Program-made: the position numbers and the translations under genes
The notes under the pieces: model-generated
Database searches by the model: none
The model's input: the letters and a program-made list of their open reading frames with translations, nothing else
Told to the model about the DNA's origin: nothing
Shown: in pieces, positions 18,212 through 27,678 of the stretch
Position numbering within the stretch: the stretch's first letter is position 1
How the letters are laid out: each line of letters opens with the position of its first letter
Source: Methylophaga sp.
GTDB taxonomy: Bacteria; Pseudomonadota; Gammaproteobacteria; Nitrosococcales; Methylophagaceae
DNA length: 64,000 nt
Direction: 5' to 3'
NCBI GenBank assembly: GCA_002696735.1
Contig: NZSL01000007.1
Location: 383,175-447,174, forward strand

Positions 18212-18490
18212 TTATCCGCAGATTAGGCAGATTAAAAGAATACAAACCACAGAAACACAGTTTAAAAATAATGTAGGTCGGGTTAGCGCAGCGTAACCCG
18301 ACATAAACAAGGTGTTGGACTTCGCAGGGTCAGCGCCAACCTACGGAGTTTTTTAAATTCATCAATCTAAAGATTAATGAAACAAGGTCCGTTGATATTA
18401 TGACGTGAATATTCTGCGAACATCTGCGTAATCTGCGGATAAATCTTTTAAAACCTCTGTGCCCTCTGTGTCTCTGTGTCTCTGTGGTTA
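18212..18490. repeat. Composite palindromic repeat, copy C (rearranged)
   Basis: Occupies the gap between purC and the PglL-like gene. It has the same three modules as copies A and B but in another order: TTATCCGCAGATTAGGCAG, then ACCACAGAAACACAG, then a core GTAGGTCGGGTTAGCGCAGC / GTAACCCGACA; on the right ATCTGCGTAATCTGCGGATA and a run CTCTGTGTCTCTGTGTCTCT ending GTGGTTA at 18490. The right end lies 6 nt beyond the purC stop codon. Confidence 0.85.
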
Positions 18491-18496
18491 TATCAA

Positions 18497-19207
18497 CTAC
18501 AAAGGCACACCAATCCGCTGAGCAACTTCTTCATAGGCTTCAATCACACCACCCAGCCCCTGACGAAAACGGTCTTTATCAAGTTTTTTACGGGTTTCAG
18601 CATCCCATAAACGGCATCCATCCGGGCTGAACTCATCACCGAGATAGACTTCGTCTTTGAACACACCGAATTCCAGTTTGTAATCCACCAGAATCATCCC
18701 GGCATCAGCAAACAATTTTTTCAACACCTGATTCACTTCAAAAGTCAGCGCTTTCATCCGTTGGACCTGTTCATCGGTGGCCCAGCCAAAAGTGGCGATA
18801 TGGTATTCATTAACCATTGGGTCATGCAGAGCATCATTTTTCAGGAAAAACTCAAATACCGGCGGATTAAGCTCCATTCCATCTTCCACGCCAAGCCGGC
18901 GGACCAGACTGCCTGAAGCCACATTACGCACCACACATTCCACCGGGATCATTTTCATGTTTTTGACCAGCGCTTCATTGGCACTGAGCAGTTTTTCAAA
19001 ATGCGTCGGAATACCCGCGTTGGCCAATTGCTCCATGATAAATGCATTGAACTTATTATTAATCTCACCTTTACGGCTTAATTGTTCGATACGTTCACCA
19101 TCAAATGCCGATGTATCGTCCCGGAAACTGAGCACAACATAATCCTGGTCTTCTGTAGCAAAGACGCTTTTGGCTTTACCGGCATAGAGTTGCTGTAATT
19201 TTTGCAT
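18497..19207 (-). CDS. purC: SAICAR synthase (phosphoribosylaminoimidazole-succinocarboxamide synthase)
   Basis: Joins aspartate to CAIR in purine biosynthesis. The 236-residue product (E. coli 237) starts [20 protein letters not shown] with the ATP-binding AGKAKS, then [30 protein letters not shown] and the [15 protein letters not shown] signature. It is the last gene of the dapA-bamC-MBL-purC series, an order also known in E. coli and Pseudomonas relatives. Confidence 0.97.
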   Translation of the reverse strand: MQKLQQLYAGKAKSVFATEDQDYVVLSFRDDTSAFDGERIEQLSRKGEINNKFNAFIMEQLANAGIPTHFEKLLSANEALVKNMKMIPVECVVRNVASGSLVRRLGVEDGMELNPPVFEFFLKNDALHDPMVNEYHIATFGWATDEQVQRMKALTFEVNQVLKKLFADAGMILVDYKLEFGVFKDEVYLGDEFSPDGCRLWDAETRKKLDKDRFRQGLGGVIEAYEEVAQRIGVPL

Positions 19208-19218
19208 GGTGTTTTCTC

Positions 19219-19986
19219 TTAGGCTTTTTTAAGTTCGCGCCAGTCAAATCCGGCATCTTGTTCAGCGATGCCAATCCAGTCTGGTGTGCAGTTCAGTGCA
19301 TCAGCAAATAAAGGACTCACCAAGGTCGGAGAATTATTTTTTTCGCTGATATGCATTGCAACAATGTGTTGCAAGCGTGAGGTGTCAATTTTCGCAAGTA
19401 ATTCGGCAGATTGCACGTTATTTAAATGACCAAAACGTCCACCAACCCGCTGTTTTAAATATTCCGGGTATTCCCCCTGATCCAGCATTGCCATATCATG
19501 ATTCGCTTCCAGCATCAGCCCATCACACAACGTCAAAGCTGACTCGATCACCGGTGTGATAAAACCAACATCAGTTAACAGGCCTAAGCGGAAATCACCG
19601 TTGTGGAACACAAACTGACTGGGTTCACGCGCATCGTGTGGCACCGGAAACGGTGAGACTTCAATATCATTAACATTGAAACGCTCATGACAGCTAAACT
19701 CGTGAATATGCGGCATCACATCAACAGGTAAACCTGCTGCCGTGCCGGGTGTAGCATAAACCGGAATATTGAATTTCTGTGATAAAACTCGAACGCCACC
19801 GATATGATCGGCATGCTCGTGTGTCACCAGAATAGCGGTGAGGTCCGAAGACGTCAGACCAACACGCCGCAGACGTTTTTCAGTTTCACGAGCAGAAAAA
19901 CCACAATCCACCAGAATTGTGGTTTTTCCCTGTGAAATCAGTGTTGCATTGCCCCGGCTACCGCTGCCAAGTGATGCAAAGCGCAT
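19219..19986 (-). CDS. MBL-fold metallohydrolase (YycJ/WalJ-like)
   Basis: A 255-residue metallo-beta-lactamase-fold hydrolase with the metal motif [10 protein letters not shown] at residues 55-64, a downstream [10 protein letters not shown] and EANHDMAML, and a final HISEKNNSP histidine. Relatives of this size are phosphodiesterase/5'-exonuclease-like YycJ proteins. The substrate is not deducible. The start overlaps the bamC stop by one base (TAATG), and purC follows 11 nt later. Confidence 0.88.
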   Translation of the reverse strand: MRFASLGSGSRGNATLISQGKTTILVDCGFSARETEKRLRRVGLTSSDLTAILVTHEHADHIGGVRVLSQKFNIPVYATPGTAAGLPVDVMPHIHEFSCHERFNVNDIEVSPFPVPHDAREPSQFVFHNGDFRLGLLTDVGFITPVIESALTLCDGLMLEANHDMAMLDQGEYPEYLKQRVGGRFGHLNNVQSAELLAKIDTSRLQHIVAMHISEKNNSPTLVSPLFADALNCTPDWIGIAEQDAGFDWRELKKA

Positions 19987-21020
19987 TATTGAGTCAATTG
20001 TTCCTGAATCAGACCCAGTAAACGTTTCGCTGTTTCTGAAGAAGTACGAACCTGTTCAGAATCCAGTACGGTTATACGGGTATCTGACGCATCTGAAATA
20101 AGTTTGATGTAGTAGTACTCTTCAGGCGCCACCTCATCGTCATCTTTCCAGAAAGCCATACGACCAAAGAAGCCAGGTTCTTCTCTCTCAGCTTCGTTAA
20201 ATGGATCCAGGTAGCGCACGTAATATGTACCACGTGAACGGTCACGATCTTCAACAGCAAAACCACGGCTATCCAATACCCGACCGACACGATCCCAAAC
20301 GGTAGTGAATTCCTGCTCCACCAATAAAGCCTGTTGACCTTCGGCTTCATCCAACAAAATGACACGCGCTTCAGTTTGTTGTGCTGCTGAGCTTGGCAAA
20401 GAGGCCTCAGCACGTGCTTTATCCTGTTGGTATAAGCCACCAAGATATTCAGCCAACTGACGCAGCATCGCTTCATCTTTCTGATTGTTGCGATTGGTAT
20501 CATCTACACCATTCACATAAACTCGAGCCGAACGATTTACATCTCCGCGCTCCATACGAACACGATAGGCATAGCCATCAACGTCCGGCTGGGTATCCAT
20601 CAGACCAATACGCTGATCTTTACGGTGAATATTCATATTGATATCCGCCCAGAAAGCTTCAATACGTTGCCAGGTTTCATCACGGTCTCCCGGAACGACC
20701 AGATGCCGATCATCCCCCTCGCCCGATAAAGCAGGTTTGGATTCTGGAGTGATGTTATAACGCGCTGCTAATGGATTGGTGCTGGCTTCTTCATATTCGG
20801 AATACGTTGCTGAGCTTTGCTGATTGCCAGCGATTTGATCGTTGATTCGTGATGTGCTCAAGTCAGGTGGAATGTCCAACGGTGGCATTGTTTCTGCTTT
20901 ACGATACTTTTGGGTATTATCAGGAGCAACCTCATCCAGTGATGGCATTAACCCACAACCTGAAACGCTTACTGCGACCAGCACTCCACAGGCTTTCAAC
21001 TTAAAACGATTTGTGTTCAT
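19986..21020 (-). CDS. bamC: Outer membrane assembly factor BamC (NlpB)
   Basis: Lipoprotein component of the beta-barrel assembly machinery. The 344-residue product has a signal peptide with lipobox VSVSGC (Cys22), a proline-rich linker (AETMPPLDIPPDLSTSRI) that in E. coli winds onto BamD, and two helix-grip domains. It lies 18 nt after dapA, the conserved dapA-nlpB arrangement. Confidence 0.92.
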   Translation of the reverse strand: MNTNRFKLKACGVLVAVSVSGCGLMPSLDEVAPDNTQKYRKAETMPPLDIPPDLSTSRINDQIAGNQQSSATYSEYEEASTNPLAARYNITPESKPALSGEGDDRHLVVPGDRDETWQRIEAFWADINMNIHRKDQRIGLMDTQPDVDGYAYRVRMERGDVNRSARVYVNGVDDTNRNNQKDEAMLRQLAEYLGGLYQQDKARAEASLPSSAAQQTEARVILLDEAEGQQALLVEQEFTTVWDRVGRVLDSRGFAVEDRDRSRGTYYVRYLDPFNEAEREEPGFFGRMAFWKDDDEVAPEEYYYIKLISDASDTRITVLDSEQVRTSSETAKRLLGLIQEQLTQ

Positions 21021-21038
21021 TTAATTACATTCACTCAC

Positions 21039-21920
21039 TTAGGGATTCAGAACACCGGCAGTGACCAGCGCCTCACGAACCGGTTGATGAAATTGTTCAG
21101 ACAAAACTGTCATTGGTAAACGTATCCCTTCCGGTATCAGACCCATTTCATGGAGAGCCCATTTAACCGGAATAGGATTGGATTCAGAAAATAACCGCTG
21201 ATGCAGTAAAGATAATTTATCGTTTATTTCACGGGCATTATCAGCATCACCCTTCAAAGCAGATTCACACATCTGGCTCATTAAGGCAGGTGCCACATTC
21301 GCAGTCACTGAAATGACCCCACGACCACCCGCCAGAATAAAATCAACGGTATTGGCATCTTCGCCGGTATAAAGTTCGAAATTATCGTCACACAGTTCCT
21401 TAATTAACGACACTCTTCGTACATCTCCGGTCGCTTCTTTAATACCGATAATATTGCCGATTTTGGCCAGACGACCAACAGTTTCCGGTAATAAGTCACA
21501 GGCTGTGCGGCTGGGAACGTTATAGAGGATTTGCGGAATATCCACCGCTTCAGCAATCGCTTTAAAATGCAGATACAAACCTTCCTGAGTCGGTCGGTTG
21601 TAATAAGGTGTGACCAACAGAACGGCCGCAACACCTAATTGTTTAGCGTAATGGGACAGTTCAATGGCTTCTTCGGTAGAGTTGGCACCGGTACCGGCAA
21701 TGACGGGAATGCGACCCGCAGCCTGCTCCACCACCTGACGAATTACATCTGTATGCTCATCAATGCTTAATGTAGCGGACTCACCAGTAGTACCGACAGC
21801 CACAATCGCACTGGTGCCATTTTGAATATGAAAATCAACGAGCTTGCGCAGGCTTTCACCGTCTAACGAGCCATCCGCCCGCATGGGTGTTACCAGAGCT
21901 ACCATACTGCCGCTGAACAT
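21039..21920 (-). CDS. dapA: 4-hydroxy-tetrahydrodipicolinate synthase
   Basis: Condenses pyruvate with aspartate semialdehyde in lysine and diaminopimelate synthesis. From the ATG at 21920 the 293-residue protein begins [17 protein letters not shown], like E. coli DapA. The Schiff-base lysine is in [10 protein letters not shown], the catalytic Tyr region is [12 protein letters not shown], and the GTTGESATL motif is present. GGAG lies 10 nt upstream (4 nt before an alternative ATG two codons earlier). A longer frame to 22130 runs through the divergent bcp gene and is rejected. Confidence 0.96.
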   Translation of the reverse strand: MFSGSMVALVTPMRADGSLDGESLRKLVDFHIQNGTSAIVAVGTTGESATLSIDEHTDVIRQVVEQAAGRIPVIAGTGANSTEEAIELSHYAKQLGVAAVLLVTPYYNRPTQEGLYLHFKAIAEAVDIPQILYNVPSRTACDLLPETVGRLAKIGNIIGIKEATGDVRRVSLIKELCDDNFELYTGEDANTVDFILAGGRGVISVTANVAPALMSQMCESALKGDADNAREINDKLSLLHQRLFSESNPIPVKWALHEMGLIPEGIRLPMTVLSEQFHQPVREALVTAGVLNP

Positions 21921-22038
21921 ATTCATCAGACTCCGCGAAAATAAACTGGCATGGTACTTTGCCAGCCAGTAGATGACAAGACCGGACTGCTTTGGGTAAG
22001 GTACTGCCAGCAAAATAATCACTAATGGAGAACGTTTA

Positions 22039-22506
22039 ATGACGACAGTTAATTTACAGCAAACCGTACCGGATTTTGAATTGCCTTCCACTGGCGATAA
22101 AAACATCCGGCTTTCCGACTTGCATGGCAAGAATGTGCTTATCTATTTTTACCCCAAAGACAACACCCCAGGATGCACATTGGAAGGTCAGAATTTCCGT
22201 GATCATATTGAGACGTTTAATGCTCACAACACACTGATATTCGGGATCTCCAGAGACAGCGTGCGTGCTCATGAAAACTTCAAGGAAAAACAGCAATTTC
22301 CTTTTGACTTACTCTCTGATGCTGATGAAACAGTCTGTAACTTGTTTGGCGTGATGCAGCTGAAGAAAAATTATGGACGTGAATACATGGGCATTGTTCG
22401 CAGTACATTCCTTATCGATACAGAAGGAAAGCTGATCCATGAATGGCGAAATGTCAAAGTCAAACAACATATTGATGAAGTATTGGACGTCGTCAAAAAC
22501 CTATAA
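22039..22506 (+). CDS. bcp: Thioredoxin-dependent peroxiredoxin Bcp
   Basis: A 155-residue peroxiredoxin reducing hydroperoxides. The peroxidatic Cys46 lies in [15 protein letters not shown]. The resolving cysteine five residues later that E. coli Bcp has is missing here (Gln at that place); Cys near VCNLFGVM may substitute or the enzyme may act as a 1-Cys type. It is divergent from dapA, 118 nt apart, as in many proteobacteria. A terminator follows at 22598. Confidence 0.95.
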   Translation: MTTVNLQQTVPDFELPSTGDKNIRLSDLHGKNVLIYFYPKDNTPGCTLEGQNFRDHIETFNAHNTLIFGISRDSVRAHENFKEKQQFPFDLLSDADETVCNLFGVMQLKKNYGREYMGIVRSTFLIDTEGKLIHEWRNVKVKQHIDEVLDVVKNL

Positions 22507-22597
22507 GATCCAACAAGAATCATAGATAATAGACTTGTAAAACAGGTATTTACATTACTCTTTTTAAGTGCACTAATAAAACCCGCTGCTCCTCCCC

Positions 22598-22628
22598 TAC
22601 CGCACCAACCCAGTGCGGTATTTTTTTC
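22598..22628 (+). terminator. Rho-independent terminator after bcp
   Basis: TACCGCA / TGCGGTA stem with a 9-nt loop followed by seven T, 92 nt beyond the bcp stop. Confidence 0.75.
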
Positions 22629-22726
22629 TCTTTAACGATTAACCACTTGTTTTTAATCGACTTCACAGACTGGTTTAGAAATTGCCTACCCCTTTTGGAG
22701 TATTCCTAACTAAGGTATCAATTGCT

Positions 22727-24871
22727 ATGTCTTTAAAAAGTCAGTCGATGAATTTGAGTGTTGCTGAACGACACTGGCTCCCCTGGTTTGGTCAAACGGG
22801 AAAGTTTGCCATGAGATGGAGCTGTTATCTCAATCGTGATACCTATGCCGAAGTTGAACATACATTCGAAGGAATTGCGGCAACTCGTGTCAAACTACTA
22901 CAGCAATGGACGCATTCCCAATGGAATCAGCTCAAGCTACTCGCAGAGCAATTACCCGGTTCTCTCGGTGATATGGATAGCTCTCTGCTTGAACAACGGC
23001 TGAACTCTGCTAAACATTTTTCCGAGATATTTATTATTGAAAAGAGCGGTCGAGTGATCCAATCGACTTATTCAGCACATATCGGCCAGCATGACCTGAA
23101 TAACAACGCCGTTGAACAAGGTCTGAAACAGCCCTTTTTGCATGGTCCCTATACCGATCCGTTAACGCTCAAGATTGGGCCCTCAAGTTCAAAGTTTCAT
23201 GATGAAGTGACTTTGATGTTTTATCTGCCGTTAGTAAACGGCGATCAGGTTGTTGGTGCGTTATGTGGCCGTGTACCCAATGACGTAGTAAGTGATTTAA
23301 TTCAACGCGAAGCAGGTCATGTTTATCCAGAGTCTGGGGACAACTATATTTTTATGGTGGAATCACGTTTTGACCCGATGATTCAGCAAGGCGTTGCTCT
23401 GTCCCGATCACGGTTTGAAGATAACACTTTCTCGCATGGTGAAAATCTTAAGTCCGGCATAAACACTCATTGGGGAGTGGTTAAAGTTAATCGGCATACC
23501 GAGTTCGAAATTCGGTTTACCGATCCGGCGACTGGCCAATTACACCCGGGGGTACGCGAAACTATTCGCAATGGCGAAAACCTGTTTGTCACTTATCCTG
23601 GTTATTCAGATTACCGGCATATTCCCGTCATTGGTAAAGGTGTGACTTTTCAATTAACAGGCTCTCCTGATCGTTGGGGAATGATGTGTGAGGGCGACCT
23701 GGAAGAGGTTTACCGTCGCCGCTCAGTGAATGTCAGCTTATTGAAAGGCTTTGTCTCAGGCATGATAGCGTTGGTGGGGGTAAACAGTGCTTTACACTAT
23801 TTCACCACGCTACCTCAATTTGCTATCGACACGGTATCCGTTTGCATGATGATTATCATTGCATTACTAATCCGTAAATTCAGTACTAAACGACTTGCAG
23901 ATCGAATGAATGAAATGACACGAGTTATCCAGGAGATTGCTGAGGGTGAGGGAAATCTCCGGCAACGCCTGAATAATGAAAAAATGATGGCCGATGAAAC
24001 AGGCGACATGGGTCGCTGGATTAACAGTTTTATCGATAATCTGGATGGCATCGTCGGACAGGTGATTTTTTCCAGTCACGACGTACACCAAACCAATAAA
24101 TCCATGTTAGATACCAACCGTGAGGCCTATCAGGTATCAGCAGAAGTGACCGACGCAATAACTAAAATGCTCGATCTGTTGAAAGAGCAAATAGAGGATA
24201 TCGGCCAGGCTAATCAAACCGCCGAGACCATGAAACTTGAAATGGACCGAGTCGTGGAAGACGCTCGGGTTCAATTTGAAAGTGCCCGCAAAGGCACTCA
24301 AGAGATACGCAACGTCGTTGAAAATACGGCTAATTCAGTCAGATCACTGAATGACCGAACCTCTGAAATCGGCAAGATAATCAATGTTATCACTGAAATT
24401 ACTAATCAAACCAATATGCTGGCATTAAATGCTGCTATTGAAGCGGCCCGGGCCGGCGAGCATGGCCGAGGTTTTTCAGTCGTGGCCGATGAGGTTCGTA
24501 ATTTGGCCTCACGCACAGCGAATTCTGCCGACGAAATTCAACGCATGATAGAAGGCATGCAACAGGAAACTCAGGAAGCCATGCGCTTTATGGAAACTGG
24601 AGTAGAAAACGTCGACAGAAGTTTGAAAATGACTGAACAAGCTTCAAGCGATAATGGTGAGTTGCATATTCTGGTCGAGCAGATGTTCTCCACCATCAAA
24701 CAACTGGCAAACAACAGCCATATACACGGCGATACTGCCCGACAAGTAGGAGTATCTGCTGAACAATTAAAGTCAGCGGTCAGTGCTTTGCAATCTCGTT
24801 CGACAATGGTTCGTAATACAGCCCAAACATTATCCCAATTAGTGGGTGTATTTCAGGTCAGTCCACGTTGA
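22727..24871 (+). CDS. Methyl-accepting chemotaxis protein with N-terminal Cache-like sensor
   Basis: A 714-residue chemoreceptor. The C-terminal signalling domain has the canonical hairpin tip ITNQTNMLALNAAIEAARAG followed by EHGRGFSVVADEVRNLASRT. The middle holds two adjacent hydrophobic segments (about residues 338-358 and 365-383) and a HAMP-like stretch. The long N-terminal part (about 100-330) looks like a double-Cache sensor (FIIEKSGRVIQSTY, MFYLPLVNGDQVVGALCGRV) but has no transmembrane helix in front of it. Start choice is uncertain: ATG 22727 has AAGG 12 nt upstream; an in-frame TTG at 22682 and an ATG at 22748 exist. Confidence 0.88.
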   Translation: MSLKSQSMNLSVAERHWLPWFGQTGKFAMRWSCYLNRDTYAEVEHTFEGIAATRVKLLQQWTHSQWNQLKLLAEQLPGSLGDMDSSLLEQRLNSAKHFSEIFIIEKSGRVIQSTYSAHIGQHDLNNNAVEQGLKQPFLHGPYTDPLTLKIGPSSSKFHDEVTLMFYLPLVNGDQVVGALCGRVPNDVVSDLIQREAGHVYPESGDNYIFMVESRFDPMIQQGVALSRSRFEDNTFSHGENLKSGINTHWGVVKVNRHTEFEIRFTDPATGQLHPGVRETIRNGENLFVTYPGYSDYRHIPVIGKGVTFQLTGSPDRWGMMCEGDLEEVYRRRSVNVSLLKGFVSGMIALVGVNSALHYFTTLPQFAIDTVSVCMMIIIALLIRKFSTKRLADRMNEMTRVIQEIAEGEGNLRQRLNNEKMMADETGDMGRWINSFIDNLDGIVGQVIFSSHDVHQTNKSMLDTNREAYQVSAEVTDAITKMLDLLKEQIEDIGQANQTAETMKLEMDRVVEDARVQFESARKGTQEIRNVVENTANSVRSLNDRTSEIGKIINVITEITNQTNMLALNAAIEAARAGEHGRGFSVVADEVRNLASRTANSADEIQRMIEGMQQETQEAMRFMETGVENVDRSLKMTEQASSDNGELHILVEQMFSTIKQLANNSHIHGDTARQVGVSAEQLKSAVSALQSRSTMVRNTAQTLSQLVGVFQVSPR

Positions 24872-24888
24872 ACCGGCTCAGGCCGGTT
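24871..24888. terminator. Possible shared hairpin between convergent genes
   Basis: AACCGGC / GCCGGTT with a 4-nt loop overlaps the stop codons of both the chemoreceptor and the convergent TPR/oxygenase gene. Only three T follow on the plus strand, so its strength is doubtful. Confidence 0.4.
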
Positions 24889-26470
24889 TCAGATCAAAGG
24901 CAATGCAAATCCGTTCCTCATCCGAGTTGAAGGGAATCGTGCGATGAAATACCGATGAGGGAAACATCACAATATCCCCAACCTCAGGTGCGATGGTTTT
25001 GCTGGGAAATTTGTCATGTTGCTTGGGATAATCATCCCCATGGGTGCTTAGCTCAATGCTGCCTTCATCGGGATGTGTTTTTTGCTTGGGCACTGCCAGG
25101 TACAACGCTCCGCTTACCCAACCTTCTTCATGAATATGCGACGTTAAATGCCCGCCGGTTTTCATTCTGACGTACCAGGAGCTGGCAAACACGGTTTGCT
25201 TAGGGAACCCTTTGGCGAAAATACCGCTTTCACCTTTTAGATTTTCGCGATAATCATCTATGGCACGCGCTACCAATTTGGCGATTTGCTGAAAGCTGGC
25301 CTCTGAGCGTTTAAACAAATTTCCTGCAGACTGCACACCATGATGCAGACGGCCCTGACTTTTTTCTTCAATATCGGCCTGTTCGATATCCGCCAGTAGT
25401 TGTTTTAGCAGTTCGCTATCGCCTTTTAATTCCGGCACTTGCACATGACAAACCAGATCCAACGGATTTTTACAGAAATTATAGTCATTCACCGTGCCAA
25501 AGTTTTCGGCGTAATGTCCTGCGAGTGTCGCCAGAAATGGCGAGCTATGGCGGGCTTTTTTCAGTTGATCCAAGCCCTGTTTGAATTCATCAAATCGCTC
25601 AGTTTTATACAGACAATATAAAGAACGTTCTTGCCAATCCGCGTACTGCGATTGTTGAAAATAGCGTAAAGCCAGCGGCAAATCGCCACTGTCATAGAAA
25701 TAGACTGCCAGACTGTAATTTGCCAAAGGTAAACTGGGATCCAGCTCCAATGCGCGTTTGTAGGCAGCAACTGATTCATCATAACGTCCCTGATCACGCA
25801 AAACTTCACCGATATTACTATGCACTTCAGCATAGTCTGGTTTTAATTCCAGCGCCTGATTATAGACAGCAATGGCATCGGCCAGTTTTCCCTGATTTTT
25901 AAGTGCTGTACCAAGATTAAAATACAGTTGGGCATCCTGTGAAATCGTTAACGCACGCTGATATATCGCTACCGATTCTTCCAACCGACCCTGTTCCTGC
26001 AGACAAACGCCAAGATTGGCAATGGCTTCCAGGAAATTCGGCTGTTGTTCAATGGCTTTTTGATAATACTGACCCGCCTCTTCAAAGCGGTTTTGGGATT
26101 GCAATGCATAGCCCAGGTTATAAAGGGCATCTGTCAATTCGGGTTTCAATCTCAGTACTTTTTTATAGCTGTTAATCGCTTCGTCAATACGATTCAAATT
26201 GGTCAATAAAATACCCATGTTGAAGTAAATCTCGGGTACATTAGGGTCAATTTCAGTAGCTTTACGAAACACACTAACCGCATCTTTAAATTTATTTTGC
26301 GCTGCCAAGGCATTGCCATAAAGATTTAATACCGGAAAAGAACGCGGATAAGATTTAAGCAGTTTTTTTGCTGCCGATTCAGCAAAACCTGCCTGCCCGG
26401 TGTTAAGGGCTTGAATAATAGGTTGTAAATCGGCCTGTCCCGGCGTTGGGCTTGGCATGGGGTGTTTCAT
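24878..26470 (-). CDS. TPR-repeat protein with C-terminal 2OG-Fe(II) oxygenase-like domain
   Basis: A 530-residue fusion. Residues about 10-310 are tandem tetratricopeptide repeats (blocks such as YFNMGILLTNLNRIDEAINS and YNLGYALQSQNRFEEAGQYY recur every 34 residues, roughly eight times). The last ~110 residues match the putative 2-oxoglutarate/Fe(II) oxygenase family seen after TPRs: HLTSHIHEEGWVSGALYL provides a His-x-His pair and VMFPSSVFHRTIPF the distal His and Arg. It may hydroxylate a protein or peptide, possibly one bound by the TPRs; that is inference. Cytoplasmic; no signal peptide. Confidence 0.85.
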   Translation of the reverse strand: MKHPMPSPTPGQADLQPIIQALNTGQAGFAESAAKKLLKSYPRSFPVLNLYGNALAAQNKFKDAVSVFRKATEIDPNVPEIYFNMGILLTNLNRIDEAINSYKKVLRLKPELTDALYNLGYALQSQNRFEEAGQYYQKAIEQQPNFLEAIANLGVCLQEQGRLEESVAIYQRALTISQDAQLYFNLGTALKNQGKLADAIAVYNQALELKPDYAEVHSNIGEVLRDQGRYDESVAAYKRALELDPSLPLANYSLAVYFYDSGDLPLALRYFQQSQYADWQERSLYCLYKTERFDEFKQGLDQLKKARHSSPFLATLAGHYAENFGTVNDYNFCKNPLDLVCHVQVPELKGDSELLKQLLADIEQADIEEKSQGRLHHGVQSAGNLFKRSEASFQQIAKLVARAIDDYRENLKGESGIFAKGFPKQTVFASSWYVRMKTGGHLTSHIHEEGWVSGALYLAVPKQKTHPDEGSIELSTHGDDYPKQHDKFPSKTIAPEVGDIVMFPSSVFHRTIPFNSDEERICIAFDLKPA

Positions 26471-26642
26471 AACTGAGATTCCAATAAAGCAGGAGATACT
26501 TCCTGCAATTTACAGGACTAATTCCTATCAGCGCAAGATATCTTCCCAGAATTTTTATTAAGATAGATTTAAAGCTGATCAACGAACCATAATTCCGCTG
26601 TTCAGGTCTGCTTAACAATCACAATAAGGAGTCATTACATTC

Positions 26643-27647
26643 ATGGATACGATTACGCAGGCGTTACTTGGCAGTGCAGTGGCTTACAGCGTTGCAGGAC
26701 GCAAAGCGCCCAGAGCTTCTGTTTTGTATGGTGCTGCTTTCGGTATCTTGCCGGACCTTGATGTATTCATCCAATATGCTAATGACCTGGACACCATGAC
26801 TTTCCACCGGAGCTGGACCCATTCATGGATTGTGCACAGTTTGCTTGCACCGTTAGTGGCCTGGCTAATGAGTAAACTGGATCAGAGAGTGGATTTTCGA
26901 CGATGGCTGGCGTTGATCTGGTTGGTGTGGATTACCCATAGTGGACTGGATGCAATGACCGTTTATGGAACGCAGCTTTTCTGGCCCTTTATGCCTCCAC
27001 CTGCTTCGATTGGCAGTATATTTATTATCGATCCGCTCTATAGTCTGCCACTCGCTGCAGGCTTCCTGGCAATACTTCTGGCCGCCGGAAAACGGCTGAG
27101 CCATGCTGTCATGATCGGTAGTCTTATCTTCAGCACGGCTTATCTTGGCTGGAGCTATGCAGCCCAATACTGGATAACACAGCAAACTGAACAGGCATTA
27201 CAAAAACAACAGATTGACTATCAGCATATTAAAATCACTCCGGCACCGTTAAATACCCTTTTATGGCGGATAGTGGTGATTGATGAAGAGGTTTATTACG
27301 AAGGTTTTCGTTCGATTTTTGACGGCGACACAGCATTTTCATTTACCCAATTCGAGCGCGGTATGGAGCTGAAAAAACTTCTGCCCGATCAAACCTATAT
27401 CAAAAGAATAAACTGGTTTACTCAGGACAACTTCAAGCTTGAGCAACAGGACAATATGATTGTTGCGACAGATTTACGTATGGGCATGGAACCCAATTAT
27501 TTCTTTCGTTTTAAACTAGCAGAGATACGTGATGGCAATGTTATTTCAGTAGGACCACAACAATTGGGTATGCAGAGAAATGCAAAAGAAGGCTTAAATT
27601 GGGTGTGGCAACGTATATGGAACCCACAGCTAAGTCCACTGCATTAG
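26643..27647 (+). CDS. YdjM-like inner-membrane metal-dependent hydrolase family protein
   Basis: A 334-residue protein of the DUF457/YdjM family. The N-terminus MDTITQALLGSAVAYSVAGR and the motif GILPDLDVFIQY followed by THSWIVHSL hold the conserved Asp/His residues that give the family its name; several membrane segments follow (about residues 50-180), then a soluble C-terminal domain. AAGGAG lies 11 nt upstream. The activity of the family is not established; relatives respond to DNA damage in E. coli (YdjM is LexA-controlled), but I see no LexA box here. Confidence 0.85.
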   Translation: MDTITQALLGSAVAYSVAGRKAPRASVLYGAAFGILPDLDVFIQYANDLDTMTFHRSWTHSWIVHSLLAPLVAWLMSKLDQRVDFRRWLALIWLVWITHSGLDAMTVYGTQLFWPFMPPPASIGSIFIIDPLYSLPLAAGFLAILLAAGKRLSHAVMIGSLIFSTAYLGWSYAAQYWITQQTEQALQKQQIDYQHIKITPAPLNTLLWRIVVIDEEVYYEGFRSIFDGDTAFSFTQFERGMELKKLLPDQTYIKRINWFTQDNFKLEQQDNMIVATDLRMGMEPNYFFRFKLAEIRDGNVISVGPQQLGMQRNAKEGLNWVWQRIWNPQLSPLH

Positions 27648-27678
27648 CAGTGACTCGGAAAACAATTGAGATTCCAGC

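Noticed and set aside
21098-21120. CTGTCAT half site within dapA
   Set aside because: A single half site inside a coding region without a second half at the right spacing; not a Pho box.
21921-22130. Upstream extension of dapA
   Set aside because: It overlaps the divergent bcp coding region; DapA homologues begin at MFSGS-like sequence.
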